In this document: positions 1-11,132 of the stretch, one piece after another
How the letters are laid out: each line of letters begins with the position of its first letter
Numbering within the stretch: the first letter of the stretch is position 1
DNA from: Ligula intestinalis
Taxonomy: Eukaryota; Platyhelminthes; Cestoda; Diphyllobothriidea; Diphyllobothriidae
Reading direction: 5' to 3'
DNA: 64,000 bases
NCBI GenBank assembly: GCA_036362985.1
Contig: JAYGXS010000008.1
Coordinates: forward strand, 14,674,037-14,738,036
Notes under the pieces: model-generated
The model's database searches: none
The model's input: the letters and a program-made list of their open reading frames with translations, nothing else
Told to the model about the DNA's origin: nothing
Translations under genes and position numbers: made by a program

Positions 1-204
1 ATACTTACCTACATCCGGTCGCACACACTGGATGACAGATTTCTTGTTTTGACCTACTCTGTTCGCTGCTAGCCCCACAGCATGTCTGGTGCAGGGATGG
101 GGACAAGCACGTGAATTATGTTGTAGTTATCGTAGACAGACGCTCTATCATCCCCTTGGGCCTTGGGGCTGAACTTTGTCCAGAGGGTTGTCGACCAGAG
201 TACG

Positions 205-835
205 ACTCGCGTGCTTTTCTGAAATGATTAAAGCAGAGCTCCAGCAGCTGCAGATCACACTCCTAAGAAATGGTTATCCAGAGAGGTTAATCCCCCGGAA
301 AGTTAAGGAGCCGGTCGTTGCAACGGTCAAAAGGCAGGACTTATTGCTAAAATGGCCCTACTTAGGAGATGCGGCAAGCAAATTAGTAACACGACGTCTA
401 AGGACAGCTACCGCGAGTGCTTCCCCAGCGGCAAACCTGTGTGTGCATTCTTCGCAAAGACTACTTTTCAACGGGTTGCGGGGAGGGCAGGGTGGACTAC
501 GGCGTCGGAGGCCACATCGACGTGTATTTATTCATTCAACTGTTCCTGTGGAGTGGCATACATTGGTGGCCGAATAACGAGGCATCTTGAGAAGAGCGTA
601 CGCTGGCATACCTACCTGCTCAAGCAAAGCCGAAATCGATCGATGTTATCGATACAACAGCCAACTTGACGTCAAGCAAGCCTTTCCGGTTACCTACCGG
701 AAACCAGAAAACGGCTCCTCTCACAATCAAGCGTTGGGAACAGCCAAGGCAGTGATCATTCATTTAGAGAATTAAGTGCTCTGCTTAAAAGGATGTTTAT
801 GCAGGCCTTCTGTCTTCCTTGGCCGGCTTCAGGTG
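205..835 (+). mobile_element. PLE-1: 3' end of a Penelope-like retroelement ORF (GIY-YIG endonuclease), frame-broken
   Basis: This is a decayed C-terminal part of a Penelope-like element polyprotein. The pre-endonuclease segment reads in frame 2 from about 205 (EMIKAELQQLQITLLRNGYP). The reading moves to frame 1 near 352, where the GIY-YIG domain follows (CIYSFNCSCGVAYIGG, about 517-565). It returns to frame 2 near 640 for the tail (SQLDVKQAFPVTYRKPENG). The CxCG pattern next to the Y...YIG motif is typical of PLE endonucleases, which nick target DNA for retrotransposition. At least two frameshifts and the lack of any reverse transcriptase upstream show it is dead and 5'-truncated. The 3' boundary is not defined. 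Confidence 0.72.
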
Positions 836-1392
836 ACACTCGCACGCTGCCCCAAACCCTTGATAATCGTCGCACTCTGTCTGCGTGTTCGACGCACCGA
901 AGTCACTCACAGCGCTGAAGATTGTCGAGACCTAAAACTTTTTCAAGTGGATAAAAACCATCTTCAAAGAATATTTTTCTCCAAACGGGTATCCACAGCA
1001 GTGCTTGCGTCATTCTCTGAGACACCACATAAAATGCAAGTTTGCACAGACAGGTTGGCCAGCATTTGAGTGAGTCCACATGTCATTAAAGATGCGTCTG
1101 AATGCATGTATCGATACCACAGTCCACGTAAAACAGCGGTGTGACACAAGTTGACGACTACATTAGCGGTTAAAAATCAAAAAGGTCTCGTCAGAAACAT
1201 GTGCGCGGACCTGATTTTGACGTTGAAAAGAAAACTAGATTCCTCGTAAATGCATATAAATGAAGTGGCGTCAAAGACACAAGGCCAGGCTAACCACACG
1301 TAGCTACCGTTCCCGCAGTACAGGTGTCCTTGCTTCCAGTTCTTTTTCACATTTGTTTTTAATGCCCTTACAGAATGGAAAACATAAATAAA

Positions 1393-1518
1393 CATAAGTA
1401 GACAGGCGTACACCGATCAGATGCAGGGCGCACCCGCCCTGGTTTTTGATGTCCTTGGACATCAATAACCACGGCGGGTGTGCCCTGCATCTGATCGGTG
1501 TACGCCTTTCTACTAATG
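1393..1518. repeat. Foldback element with about 62-bp near-perfect arms
   Basis: Positions 1393-1454 are almost the exact reverse complement of 1457-1518, with only two bases at the centre and a few mismatches. The arms contain GTACACCGATCAGATGCAGG and its complement. A nearly loop-free palindrome of 126 bp is typical of a small non-autonomous foldback or MITE-type insertion. No transposase is present and the family is not recognised. Confidence 0.8.
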
Positions 1519-1544
1519 TATTGTCCCGATCAACAACCGTCAAG

Positions 1545-1740
1545 ATGTCGAGCCCGATAGCTTGATGGATAGGGCGTTCGCCATCGACCGGAGAGACGCG
1601 AGTTCGAAACTCGAGGGTGGCGGCAATTTCCGCTGCTACGCTTGAGAAGAGAACGTCCAGCCGACGATGCCTAGTAAGGCAGAACTGGTCACCCTGGATT
1701 CTCTTATCTTACGCTTAAATGTCCTCATCAATAAACTTAT
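1545..1740 (+). repeat. tRNA-derived SINE, family C
   Basis: The segment begins with a tRNA-like head. An A-box-like block (TAGCTTGATGGATAGGGC) near 1558 and a B-box-like block (GAGTTCGAAACTC) near 1601 are separated by about 40 bp. The body is unlike the two SINE families seen elsewhere in the window. The head is the type of internal RNA polymerase III promoter that drives SINE transcription. The 3' end is approximate. Confidence 0.5.
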
Positions 1741-2980
1741 TCTTTTTCGCACTCAGTTGGAAGAAAATCATAGACTTTTGGTATAGAACGTGATCTCCAT
1801 CAATTGCAAAACGTTATGAGTCCGTTTTGATGTTTACGTGATGGTATAGAGAAATGCATGAGATCCTCTACCCGGAAAGTGCACATCGTGTATTTTGGAA
1901 CCACAAATATTGGCGTAACAGCAAGTCGGCCTGAGCCTTCTTCGGCGATCGAAAAAGTTAGTTACAAGCGGAAGATCCTTTTTTTTGCCAAAAAGCCATA
2001 TTCGAAGGCGACGAAATTTGCTAGTAAACGAATGCAAGAAGGGATATATTTTTTCATGTTTATAAAATATGCTTCAATTTATAGAGGTATAGATAATCAA
2101 CGAAAAGAATATACACAAATTAAATACCCATATCTACACTGTTTAGTTTTTGCATGTGATCAGAAAAAGGTCCGTTCAGAAGCTCGCATGCTGGTGTAAC
2201 TTAAGTATCTTGGGATTAGGCAACACTATTTCAGAACACATTTAACAATTTCGGTTGACAGTTCATGGGATAGAATATCTACTTTAGGCAAAACTATCGG
2301 CGCCTCTTCACTCAGAATTGATAAGGTCGCTAGACATTAGGTTTTGATACGATCCGCCCGACGTCCTCTGTTTCACTAACTAATGTGCGTGAAACCAGGC
2401 TCATTCTGCCCCTAGAATAAACGCCGTGGTTAACACACCGCATCCAGGTTACATGCCCGAGATGGACTCGAATCGATGTCTATCAGCGGGCTGCTTTCTG
2501 CACTCTTTGAAGATTTTTGTGGGCCTGCGCATGTTTTCGATAAATTATCATCCGTTAGTACATGTTTATTGGAATACTGCAAGACAGCGGACATGGGCTG
2601 AATAATGCTCGCCTTATCATTCAGCTGAGTCGTGAAAATTGGGGGAGGGTGTGATAAGAGACAGCTAGTTAGGTGGCAGCTCAGTAAGCCCTATCTCCTT
2701 CTCCTTTGGAATGGTTCCACACTCTTTACCCACCCCCGCTGCTTGACCACCTGCCTAGTATTACCAACCCCCCCCTCGGCCTATTCCAACGACCCAGTTG
2801 CATGCCACTGATCGCATATTTAGGCTTGTACACCGTTCCCATGTGCAGTTACTGGCTCGATGAGAATTTATCGAAAGCACGCCTATACTCGCCAACGGGT
2901 CTTTGGCATCTTGAAGTCATTATTAAATGTTTGCGTCAATTTGTCCAATTTCTACTCAATGTAAGTATGTCTCCTTTCAG

Positions 2981-3647
2981 TTACTCGATCTGCCGTATCA
3001 AGGAGTCGACTGGGCGCGTCGTTCTGTGGCGCCAATTTAAGGTAGCCCGCAGCTACACCCTAGAAGCCTCCTACTGCGGCGTGACTCGGGACTGCTGGCT
3101 CGATCAGGCTGGCGATCTCAGCGGCGGCGGTGGCGGCGTCGGTGACACTGGGGTGAACCGCCCGGCACCAACTGTCTCTGCATGTGCCGAGCTCTCTTCC
3201 ACTCTGATGGGTATCAGCCGGGATGAAATAGTGTCAGCCGCAGCCTCCACGGAGACTGGTCATCAAATCGCACCCACGCACCTGGAGAGCATGGGTGCCG
3301 ACCTCTGTAGGGCCTTCCTGTTGCTGCAGACTCTCGAGCCGAGGACGCCCAGGGCGGAGTCACAGGCGCCAACAACGAGATGGGGTAGAGGGCGTTCCTC
3401 GAGTGCGAGACCAGCCAAAGCAGATGAACAACTAAGCAGTGAGGACGAAGAAGAGATGGTGGATGATGATTATGATGATGATGATGATGCCGAGGAGGAA
3501 GTGCTGGCAGATTATAATTTCGAGGTTGGCAGTGACGTGGACGATGATGATGACGACGATGATGAGGAACTTGTCCACTCCTCTGAGGAGACAATGTCTG
3601 TTGGTGGACGGAGCCTCGACTTTGTCGGACCGGGGGTGCCTTTGTGA
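2981..3647 (+). CDS. Cytosolic carboxypeptidase (CCP/AGBL family, M14B), last coding exon
   Basis: The exon starts after a strong acceptor (CTCCTTTCAG, ending at 2980) and ends at a TGA at 3645-3647. It opens with the C-terminal signature of cytosolic carboxypeptidases: ICRIKESTGRVVLW, then RSYTLEASYCG. The Glu of SYTLE corresponds to the catalytic glutamate of M14 peptidases. Further on, HLESMGADLCRAFLLL matches the last helix of the catalytic domain. These enzymes remove glutamates from tubulin and other proteins in the cytoplasm. A long non-homologous insert rich in Gly, Ser and Ala separates the two blocks. The tail is extremely acidic (Asp/Glu runs at about 3435-3585). Similarity is to the AGTPBP1/AGBL group; the exact paralogue cannot be decided. 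Zinc-binding exons lie upstream and are not seen. Only the first residues are uncertain, because an alternative open frame runs back to about 2706. Confidence 0.78.
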
Positions 3648-3746
3648 AACTACAGTACTTTGAATAGTACTTCTTTCTATTCCATGTAAACCGATAAATT
3701 CATAAGCATGCCTATGTAAATAGAGCTGTAGTCTTCAGGAGAAAAG

Positions 3747-3752
3747 AATAAA
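3747..3752 (+). promoter_or_regulatory. Poly(A) signal AATAAA of the carboxypeptidase gene
   Basis: AATAAA lies 100 bp after the stop codon in an AT-rich 3' flank, followed by a GT-rich stretch (ATGAGCATGCTTGTTAACG). This supports 2981-3647 being a true terminal exon. Cleavage is likely around 3765-3775. Confidence 0.6.
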
Positions 3753-4371
3753 TGACAATGAGCATGCTTGTTAACGTTTTTCCTCCTTTTGGGCACATGC
3801 CCGGACGCCGAAGGAGGCAACTGAGGGAAGTTAGTAACGTTTAGTTTATTGGGCGGTATGAGCCTTCGGGCACCCTATGTGCAAAGTAAAGTTAAGTACA
3901 GTCTACAGCGACACCATTTTGATTGCAAAGATTCAAACAAGATTTTATTGGATAAGTCATCAGCAGCCCATCAATCCCTCACAGCCAGGGTCCGTAGGTT
4001 TGTTTGCCAACGCTCCATCATAAGGTCAGTTACCAGGATTCTACAAGTGAACTTTTGAGCGGTGTCTACTGCGCGGCCCTTATAACGTACAATTGATAGA
4101 CAACCGAACGACCACTTTTGGCCGACAAGTGAGTTGTGGCAGTCAGCTCCTGTGCTCGCTACCGAATTTTCCTAGTCATTTTGTCCACCTTGCAATCCTG
4201 TTTAATTGGCTGCTACGGGACTTGGCACTAGCCAGATGAGAGCACTCAGCCAATCCTGAATTCTGGCTTTACAATTTTCGTGTTGCTGGCCATGTTGCTT
4301 CAAGCGTGTCTCAGGCTAGAGGACGGGTCAACCTACAAGCCTCCTAACGCCGACCCCACTAAAACTTAGAA

Positions 4372-6360
4372 TGCAGCTATGGAAAATTTACTGAAGCATC
4401 TTGCTGGGAAGAAGCAAATATCAGGAGATATTGCCAAGTCCTACGGACTGCCTAAGGTACACAAGCCCGACGTACCACCACGACTGTTAGTATCCTTAAT
4501 CGGTGAACTTAATTATAAAAGCACGAAGTTGCTATTCCGAAAGCTCCACCCTATGGCAAAAAATTGGGTTACATAAATTGACAATTCTATGGAGTTTCTA
4601 AACAAATTAAAAGGGCTCGAAATAGCAGCAGACGGGATAATGGTATCATTTGATCCTGTCTCTCTCTTCACGTAGGTGCCATTGGATTTATCAAGGCACT
4701 ACACAGAATAACTACCAAAGTCCTACGACATAGATTTTCCTGCAGATTTTCAAGCAGGGCACTGCTTGAACACTTGCATCTATATCTGGGGTTATTTCGG
4801 TAGCATCTCACGCGTGTCACCGGCCCTGTTGAATCTCCAAGGAGTTTCACCATAAGACGGGCGAAACTTTGGAATCCACCCGGGTTGGTTTATTGTGCAC
4901 AAAACCCGGAGTTGCTTCCTTGGGTGGCTGTTGCCGCTGGTTGAACTCCGGCGTGCTCTTTATCCCGGCTAGGGGATAGTCCGGCATGGGGGAGCAGACT
5001 GGCCGTGGTCTCACAGTCAGTGTGCAACTAACCACCTGTAAGGTGACAGCATTTGTCAAGCACCTTCTGTTGTGGCCTAATTGGCCGCATTGGGATAACT
5101 GCGACCAGTGGGCACGCGTGTAGGCTTGCGTACATTTTTGTACTCTCCAGAGGTTAAGTTTATCGGGCGTGGACAGTCATCGCGTGTAAGCAGTCAGAGC
5201 AAGGAACAAGAACATTTGGCAGGCACGGTACCTGAAGAAAGCTTACAGATGTTGCTAGCATTTGGTCAGGCTAAACTCCTAACATCTGGAAACTAATTTT
5301 TCATTCGCACAACACTTCTGTCAACAGATGAAAGGAGCCCTGTTGGGGTCAGCCATTTCAGGCCTCTTGGCTGAAGTCACAATGCAAAAATTAGAGGCCC
5401 AAGTTGTGAGTACACTATGTCGATGACACGTTTGTCAGTGTGAAAAGGAACTAGCTGGAAACACTGCAAAAAGTACTTATTTCAAGTACACCAGGAATCA
5501 CTTATACGGTCGAAAAATAAGTTGACAGTAAACTCCCATTTCTTGACGTCCTCGTACAGTGGAACATTTTAAACATCGGTTTAGCACAGAAAGTATGTGC
5601 GGATGTTAGCCCATCTTACGAGAGCAACCACTTTTGCTCAAAAGCGGAGGCTATTACAGCCCTAATCAGTCGAGCAAGAACAAACTGTTCTGGCACCGAA
5701 CATTACCAAATTGAACTCAATGACTTGCTGAAACTGTTTTCAAAAAATTGTGATCCTTAGGAGTTTGTGCTTCAATGCATGAGACGACAGAAAATTAAAC
5801 CGTGAAGAAAATGAACTAGATTGTTCTGATCAGGCGCAAAATCCAAGAAGTTTGCGAGTACTTCCATATGTATAGAACGTATCCGAACTCGTTAAAAGAC
5901 ACCTGAGGGTGCTTAAATCCAAGTTGCACACAATCTAATGACTGCACTGCGAAATCAGCTTGTACATCCGAAGGCTAGGGTTAGCTATTCGAACAGAAGA
6001 GAAGTTATTTACAAGATTTCTTGTGGTGACTGCAATATGGATTATTGTGGACAGACAGGAAATTGGCCTCTACACATCTAAACGAACATCAATTAGCGAT
6101 AAGAAGGCGAGACTACTTATTCCAAGTCGCCATGCACATACTATAAACTGGCCACAAATGTGCATGGAACCAAAGTTGCATTAATGACTATTGCTTATTA
6201 AAGAGAGGCCGGGTGTTTTTAGAGGCAAGTAACTACGAAGACTCGTGCATTAACAAGCAGGTTGAATTGGACGCTATGTACACAAATCTCAGAGAAGAAT
6301 GCGAAAAACAGCAGCCAATCTGGACTAGATGCCAACCAACAAAGACTGCTATTGGCTAAG
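4372..6360 (+). mobile_element. PLE-2: decayed Penelope-like element with RT and GIY-YIG domains
   Basis: Pieces of a PLE polyprotein appear in correct order with many stops and frameshifts. The RT finger/palm block reads KSYGLPKVHKPDVPPRLLVS (about 4437-4496) and GLEIAADGIMVSFDPVSLFT (about 4614-4674). The pre-catalytic block MKGALLGSAISGLLAE follows near 5328, then the catalytic YVDD at 5416-5427, then LPFLDVLV near 5537. The endonuclease reads EVIYKISCGDCNMDYCGQTG at 6001-6060. The C-terminal tail NYEDSCINKQVELDAMYTNL is near 6230-6290. The order RT then GIY-YIG is diagnostic of PLEs. The RT is interrupted by unrelated sequence at about 4850-5100. It is inactive. Confidence 0.8.
4850..5100 (-). 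mobile_element. 3' end of a non-LTR retrotransposon nested in PLE-2
   Basis: On the minus strand the segment ends in a GGTTTTGTGCACAATAAA block (around 4885-4905). The same block closes the better-preserved non-LTR element at 28134. It separates two adjacent RT blocks of PLE-2, so it was probably inserted into the PLE. The coding potential is a short broken frame only, and boundaries are approximate. Confidence 0.4.
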
Positions 6361-7847
6361 CATGACTAGGCATTATCGATTATTTTCCAGCATGTTTGCA
6401 ATTCTCACTGTTTTTTACAATTCCTATGCGCCTGAGAGCAAGCTGGTGAGCTCGTATCGAAAATTCACACAGCAAAATTTGTTATCGTTCCTCAAAGATC
6501 TTCTTCTATCGAAATAACTGTAAGCACTGTAACTGTATATTTGTAAAGTAAACGGACTGGCAGCAAATCGCTTTTTTCCTCTCAGTGTAGCATTTCCATG
6601 TCCTGTATACTCTTAAAACCTCGGTCACCTGTGTTTACTATGTTCGGACTTTTTATTTATTGAACTCTTTCTGTCATTCTTGGTTCTTTTGAGTCTCTGA
6701 CCGACTGTAACAACAGAACTGGCGTTTTCTCCAACAGATACAGTCCATTTTTTAAGGTATCACACAATCCTGTGCCCCTAGATCTCGAGTGCTTATCATG
6801 GCTCGATTCCAAACTCTTGTTTTAACATCAAAACTTTCACGACTACTTGTACGTCCACTCCAGTTAAGGCCAATCTCGACCGCCCTAACCGCCGAACAAT
6901 GTTGATCACTGTCTCAAAAATGACCTTTACGGAGGACCTATGACTACTCTCCACGGTATTACACCAGGACGTGCCCTCGTCCGACTGTTCCCCGCAACCG
7001 CTTGTCCAACGCTATCTTCCAAACAGGCATTTTACTTTACATCTTCTCATACGGAGTTGAGGCAGATGATCGTAGCGTCTAGGGATTTCGCTTATGGTTA
7101 AACTAGCTGTAAAATAGTTTTATCTGTTTCTTTAGCTCCGTTGCCAACACTGTTTCATCTGCTCCAATAATTATAACGCCCTCAATCCAAGCAGTGATGT
7201 GGTTATCAAAAAACACATCACATCTCCGGTTAAATGCACATCGCCACAAAATTTGTCCGAGGACTACCTGTGATCCATCTCACATTGAAACAATCCATTG
7301 TTTTGCTGGAGGGTCGAGAGTTCATCATTTCTTTGATTCGCAAACTTTGCGCTGTCCATCCGTACTTCTACACATATTTTGGATATTTCAATTTCTCTTG
7401 CTCCAAGCCATTCCTCCTGTAACCATTTATCTGCAATAGCTTATCACAGAACTATTGGTGAGGGTTTTAAATGGATTCAACACTAAGTGCTTGTAGCCAA
7501 AAGATTGCGAATGAATCGAGAAATAAAACCGAGCAGTAGTATTGGTAGTAGTAGAAGTTTTTGTTGTTTTTGTAGCCTCTGTCGTTGTTCGAGTTTTATG
7601 GAAATATAACACGCAATTTACTCCCTCAAAACCTTACCAGTGTTGCATCAAAAAATTGGCCTCGTGATATTAGCTTCTCTGGATACCGGAGATAAGGGTT
7701 AATCTTCTCCATAAAATCGACTGAATTTAAAAAGCACTTTTCATTAGTCTGTGTAGTAATAGTCAACTAATTCAATGGATGAGTCGATGAGCATACGCGA
7801 GCTTTCGATAAATTCTTGTGGGGTCAGTAAATTTACACAGAGACAGG

Positions 7848-8348
7848 CTACAAGCTGAAGCATGAAATCAGTAATGCTTGCCCTTTCAAACAACTGTGTT
7901 CTGGGAATGGGGGAGGTACATGACAGCTCATTAAGCGCGTTTCTTGAAGCCGTTTCAGGCGAAAGGTAGAGGGAAGAGAGTATGTGCGGAATAGGAAATG
8001 CAGTTTAGCTATCATAAGCCAAGCTAAGCGTGGAGCTTCCAGAGGTTCTTTTATGCACACAAGGCTGGCTTCTTCAAAATGATAGCCATCGCTTCTGCAA
8101 TTGCTATCAGAGACTAAACTAAAGCCTTTGGGTAGCTTGACAGGGCCCTGAAAATTATTCCTTGGGCTTTTGTGGGAATCCATGCGGCGTTCAGAATCCA
8201 CAATATCCGCGAGAATAGCGCTGTTAATGCTCTTACATTCGGAATTCTTCAGGCACACTGGGCAGTCTTCTTGTAATATTTTAGATAGGCACTGACTCCT
8301 GCGACAACTCTTAACTGCTCCACTGGAGCAATAAATGATTAGATGCAC
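7848..8348 (-). CDS. Unassigned minus-strand open frame, about 166 codons
   Basis: This is the longest open frame between the two genes that I cannot assign to a transposable element. It begins just inside an acceptor-like CATATTCAG and has no ATG at its 5' end, so it would have to be an internal or terminal exon. The N-terminal part is Cys-rich (CRRSQCLSKILQEDCPVCLK), somewhat like a zinc-binding or secreted module. The rest has no recognisable motif. There is no obvious donor, partner exon or poly(A) signal. It may be chance or an old retroelement piece. Confidence 0.22.
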   Translation of the reverse strand: MHLIIYCSSGAVKSCRRSQCLSKILQEDCPVCLKNSECKSINSAILADIVDSERRMDSHKSPRNNFQGPVKLPKGFSLVSDSNCRSDGYHFEEASLVCIKEPLEAPRLAWLMIAKLHFLFRTYSLPSTFRLKRLQETRLMSCHVPPPFPEHSCLKGQALLISCFSL

Positions 8349-9686
8349 CTGAATATGGTCTGATCTGTCGAACTTTCTTTATCTTGCCGTGCGAAACTGA
8401 GCTGGTCAAAAATATTACTTTACACTCGCTTCTAGGAAGGTTCGTGTCATGGCTTTGTACTGGCGTCTTCTTAGGTGTTAACTCGCCACATTCCTTTGAA
8501 ATAGGACTTTGGAGAATAGACCTTTCGTTTCCACAGTAGGAGTGGTGGAATTTATTTATCTGGCAAACATATTCATTGTAATTGACCTCTCTGGATAATT
8601 GTTCTCATGAAGCAGGCCTTGAACTATCTTAAATTCCACAAAGCTTCCTGCGAAGCAAATTATTCATAGCCTTCTGAGTCTGATTGTTCGAAGCTGCTTG
8701 AGTGCGCATGCCTGAGCTTAGTTGGGTTCGGCAAAACACGCGCACTGAAGAGTAGTTTCAAGATGAAAGCCACGAGTCAGTGTGTTCATTCTCCGAAGAT
8801 GGGTACACGGCATAACTACCCGAAACGTGAGATAATAAATAAACCTCACGTCCTGACTGTTCTCTCGTCGGCTGAGTTAAACTTACTCATAAATTGTTAT
8901 TTTTATTCGGATTTCTCAGTGACTGGGGTTATGCAGGAGAAAAAACTGCAGCATCTTAAAGGATAGCAGTTTTGGTCGGGGAAGGGATTATACAGGTGTA
9001 TAGTTTTTCCAATCACCGTTTAGTGTTACGGAACCGAGGAATGCATCAGCAATAGGTTGCTTTCTGTTGGTTGAAGGATTCGTCGACGTCGGCTGCAGAG
9101 CCAACGCCATTACCATCAAGAAGTAACCCCTTCAAAGTTTCAGAGGCCGCAAATGACATCAGTCCGGAAAAAAGTTTTAACAAATCGGTGCCCAAAACTT
9201 CGTGAAAGGTATCCTGACTGTCAGAAGCTAGTGATAAGCTGCAATGACGAGGCCCTTCGAGCCTAAAACATAAAATTCATTTATTTATTTCAACAAGATA
9301 AAGCTTTGCTGCATTTCGATAATTCTGGGTAGCCTACTCCGCGTTGCAGTGGTGTTTACTGTAAGTGACTGACTATACCAAACTGTGCGTGCCAACCGAA
9401 GATGTGAAAATGCATCATGGTGCCTAGTGCACTGAGAGGGCTCAAACTGAGTGAGGAGAATTGTGAGGGGATTAAACCTGCGACGGTTGTAAATTGTAAA
9501 CAACAAGAATAGACCCTTCTGTAATCAGTGAAGTCACAGCGGATCACGATTTGCAAACCCAAATAGTTGTTAGTAAGTTAAGTAATGGAGTTCTGAAGAG
9601 AAAACTCTCCTGGAAAAGAAATGCTTGAATTGTTCTGTTTTTTCCACTCACTAGCTCACAGAAGGCTTAACAAGAACGAGCAATAT

Positions 9687-9785
9687 GCCAAAACAAGCGA
9701 ACATCCATGTCCCAGGAAGCAATTGAGAAGAAGACTCGATCACTGGGACAATATGTACCAGCGATCGAGTCTTCTTCTTCTTCTC
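9687..9785. mobile_element. 99-bp foldback made of two inverted PLE pseudo-LTR ends
   Basis: The element is flanked by direct repeats AACGAGCAATAT (9675-9686) and AACGAGTAATAT (9786-9797), 11 of 12 identical. Inside, the block AGAAGAAGACTCGATC near 9727 and GATCGAGTCTTCTTCT near 9763 form inverted arms. To the left is a one-sided tail containing AAGCGAACATCC and TCCCAGGAAGCAATTG. The same blocks with the same polarity end the larger insertions at 37150-38611 and 48905-49150. The hammerhead-like core between the arms is deleted here. The direct repeats indicate a bona fide insertion with target-site duplication. Confidence 0.7.
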
Positions 9786-11132
9786 AACGAGTAATATTTC
9801 AAATCGGGGCTAACGGGCTTCTAATACCTATTCGTTTAAAATTTTAAAACTTGAACCGGTAGTTCATTGTTCATTTGAGCAAATAAGGGTGCAATGCTGT
9901 TACAGCTAAGATACTTGCTATGTGATATGTCCAGATATTTAATAACCTAGGGCACATTCAGCTCACGAACGTCTAATTTTACCTTGATGATCGGTGGCTT
10001 TGAAATATTTGCTTGAATGAATACTTCAATCAGACAGAGCATTTAGGTTTGGTAACCCTGTAAACCTGGAAACTGCTTCAACATGGCCAAACAAATTCAG
10101 ATTCCAGGTAAGATTATGTTACATGCAAAATAGCCTAAATACCTTTCCACAGCCGTAAAGTCAGCTGCATGAGGAACTCATAGAGGCATCCCTTATTAGT
10201 GATAGGCTAGCCTACGTTCGCAAATTTGGGGTTTTTATAGATAGCAGCTATTTAAAAAATTTCAGCAAGCATTCCCTTAGTCTATTTGTTTACCGTTAGA
10301 TCAAGCTGCAACAGGCTACGTGGAAGGTACGCTAAGCAAACATGGCAAGCGAACAAGGAGAGGCAAACGTTAATCTGGCCACGCACGCAGATCAATTGCT
10401 AGATTTGGGAGTCCTAAAAAGTTGGCATGCAGGCTCAAGCTTTGCCAGTAAATCGGGTTTGAGTTCGCTTCATACGGGTGACCTCCTCGGACAGTCGAGT
10501 CGGACCGGTGGGAAAGAAATGAGTCTGTATAGTGAATACAGAGATTGCAAACATATGTTATTTCCTCCTTGTTAGCAGCCAAAAGCGATCATATGCTTTT
10601 ACACTGACTTTAAGTCTGGGGCTCGGAAGTTTGCCAGCAAATAAAGGCTAAGAAAGACCTCTTCGGAGACGGAAGAATCCTGTGGCAATGTCTCATTTTC
10701 GCTGTCACAATTATAACTCAGTCTATCGATTGAGATCATAAACATGCTTTCTTTTTTTGTGAAAAACCCGTTTATTGCACAGAGACTCGTTGCATACTAA
10801 AATAACTTTGGAATTCCCATTTGCATACGTACATTGGACGTTTTAGATATTATTCTGCTCACAGTCATTGCAAATATCTTAAGATGAGTTGTTATAATTC
10901 TAAAATGATTTATTACGTACAAACTTTAATATTTCTAGATGGAAAATCATTTTCCTTGCGTTTTTATCGTATTCATCGATGTGGGTTAATATTCGTAAGT
11001 TTGTTTAAATACGTCAAACGAATCACAAAAAGGCGTTTTTTGCTAAAACTATTTAAATTTTGTGGTTTGACAGATTTTCATAGTTGATCTTGCCAGCTTG
11101 ATCTTATTCCGAGTTTGGTAGTCCGGGGTACT

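Larger units (their letters stand above)
836..2980. other. Non-coding stretch before the carboxypeptidase exon
   Basis: Apart from the foldback at 1393-1518 and the tRNA-like repeat at 1545-1740, no recognisable gene is visible. It probably includes the last intron of the carboxypeptidase gene. None of the other M14B signatures (for example the HPGE zinc-binding motif) is visible in the first 2.9 kb, so the preceding exons are probably outside the window or too divergent to see. Confidence 0.5.
3766..11132. other. Intergenic region between the carboxypeptidase and SLC4 genes
   Basis: About 7.4 kb contain a decayed PLE (4372-6360), one unassigned minus-strand open frame (7848-8348) and a small PLE foldback (9687-9785). 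Otherwise the DNA is AT-rich and I recognise no gene, RNA or repeat. The AT-rich block at about 10,740-11,100 just before SLC4 exon 1 is where a promoter and 5' UTR would lie, but no TATA box or initiator can be assigned with confidence. Confidence 0.5.

Noticed and set aside
3214..3594. 126-codon minus-strand open frame with His runs
   Set aside because: It is the antisense shadow of the Asp-rich tail of the carboxypeptidase exon (GAT/GAC read as ATC/CAT).
10342..10575. ATG with good context considered as SLC4 start
   Set aside because: No donor in a suitable phase leads to exon 2, whereas the ATG at 11133 has a donor and a matching phase.
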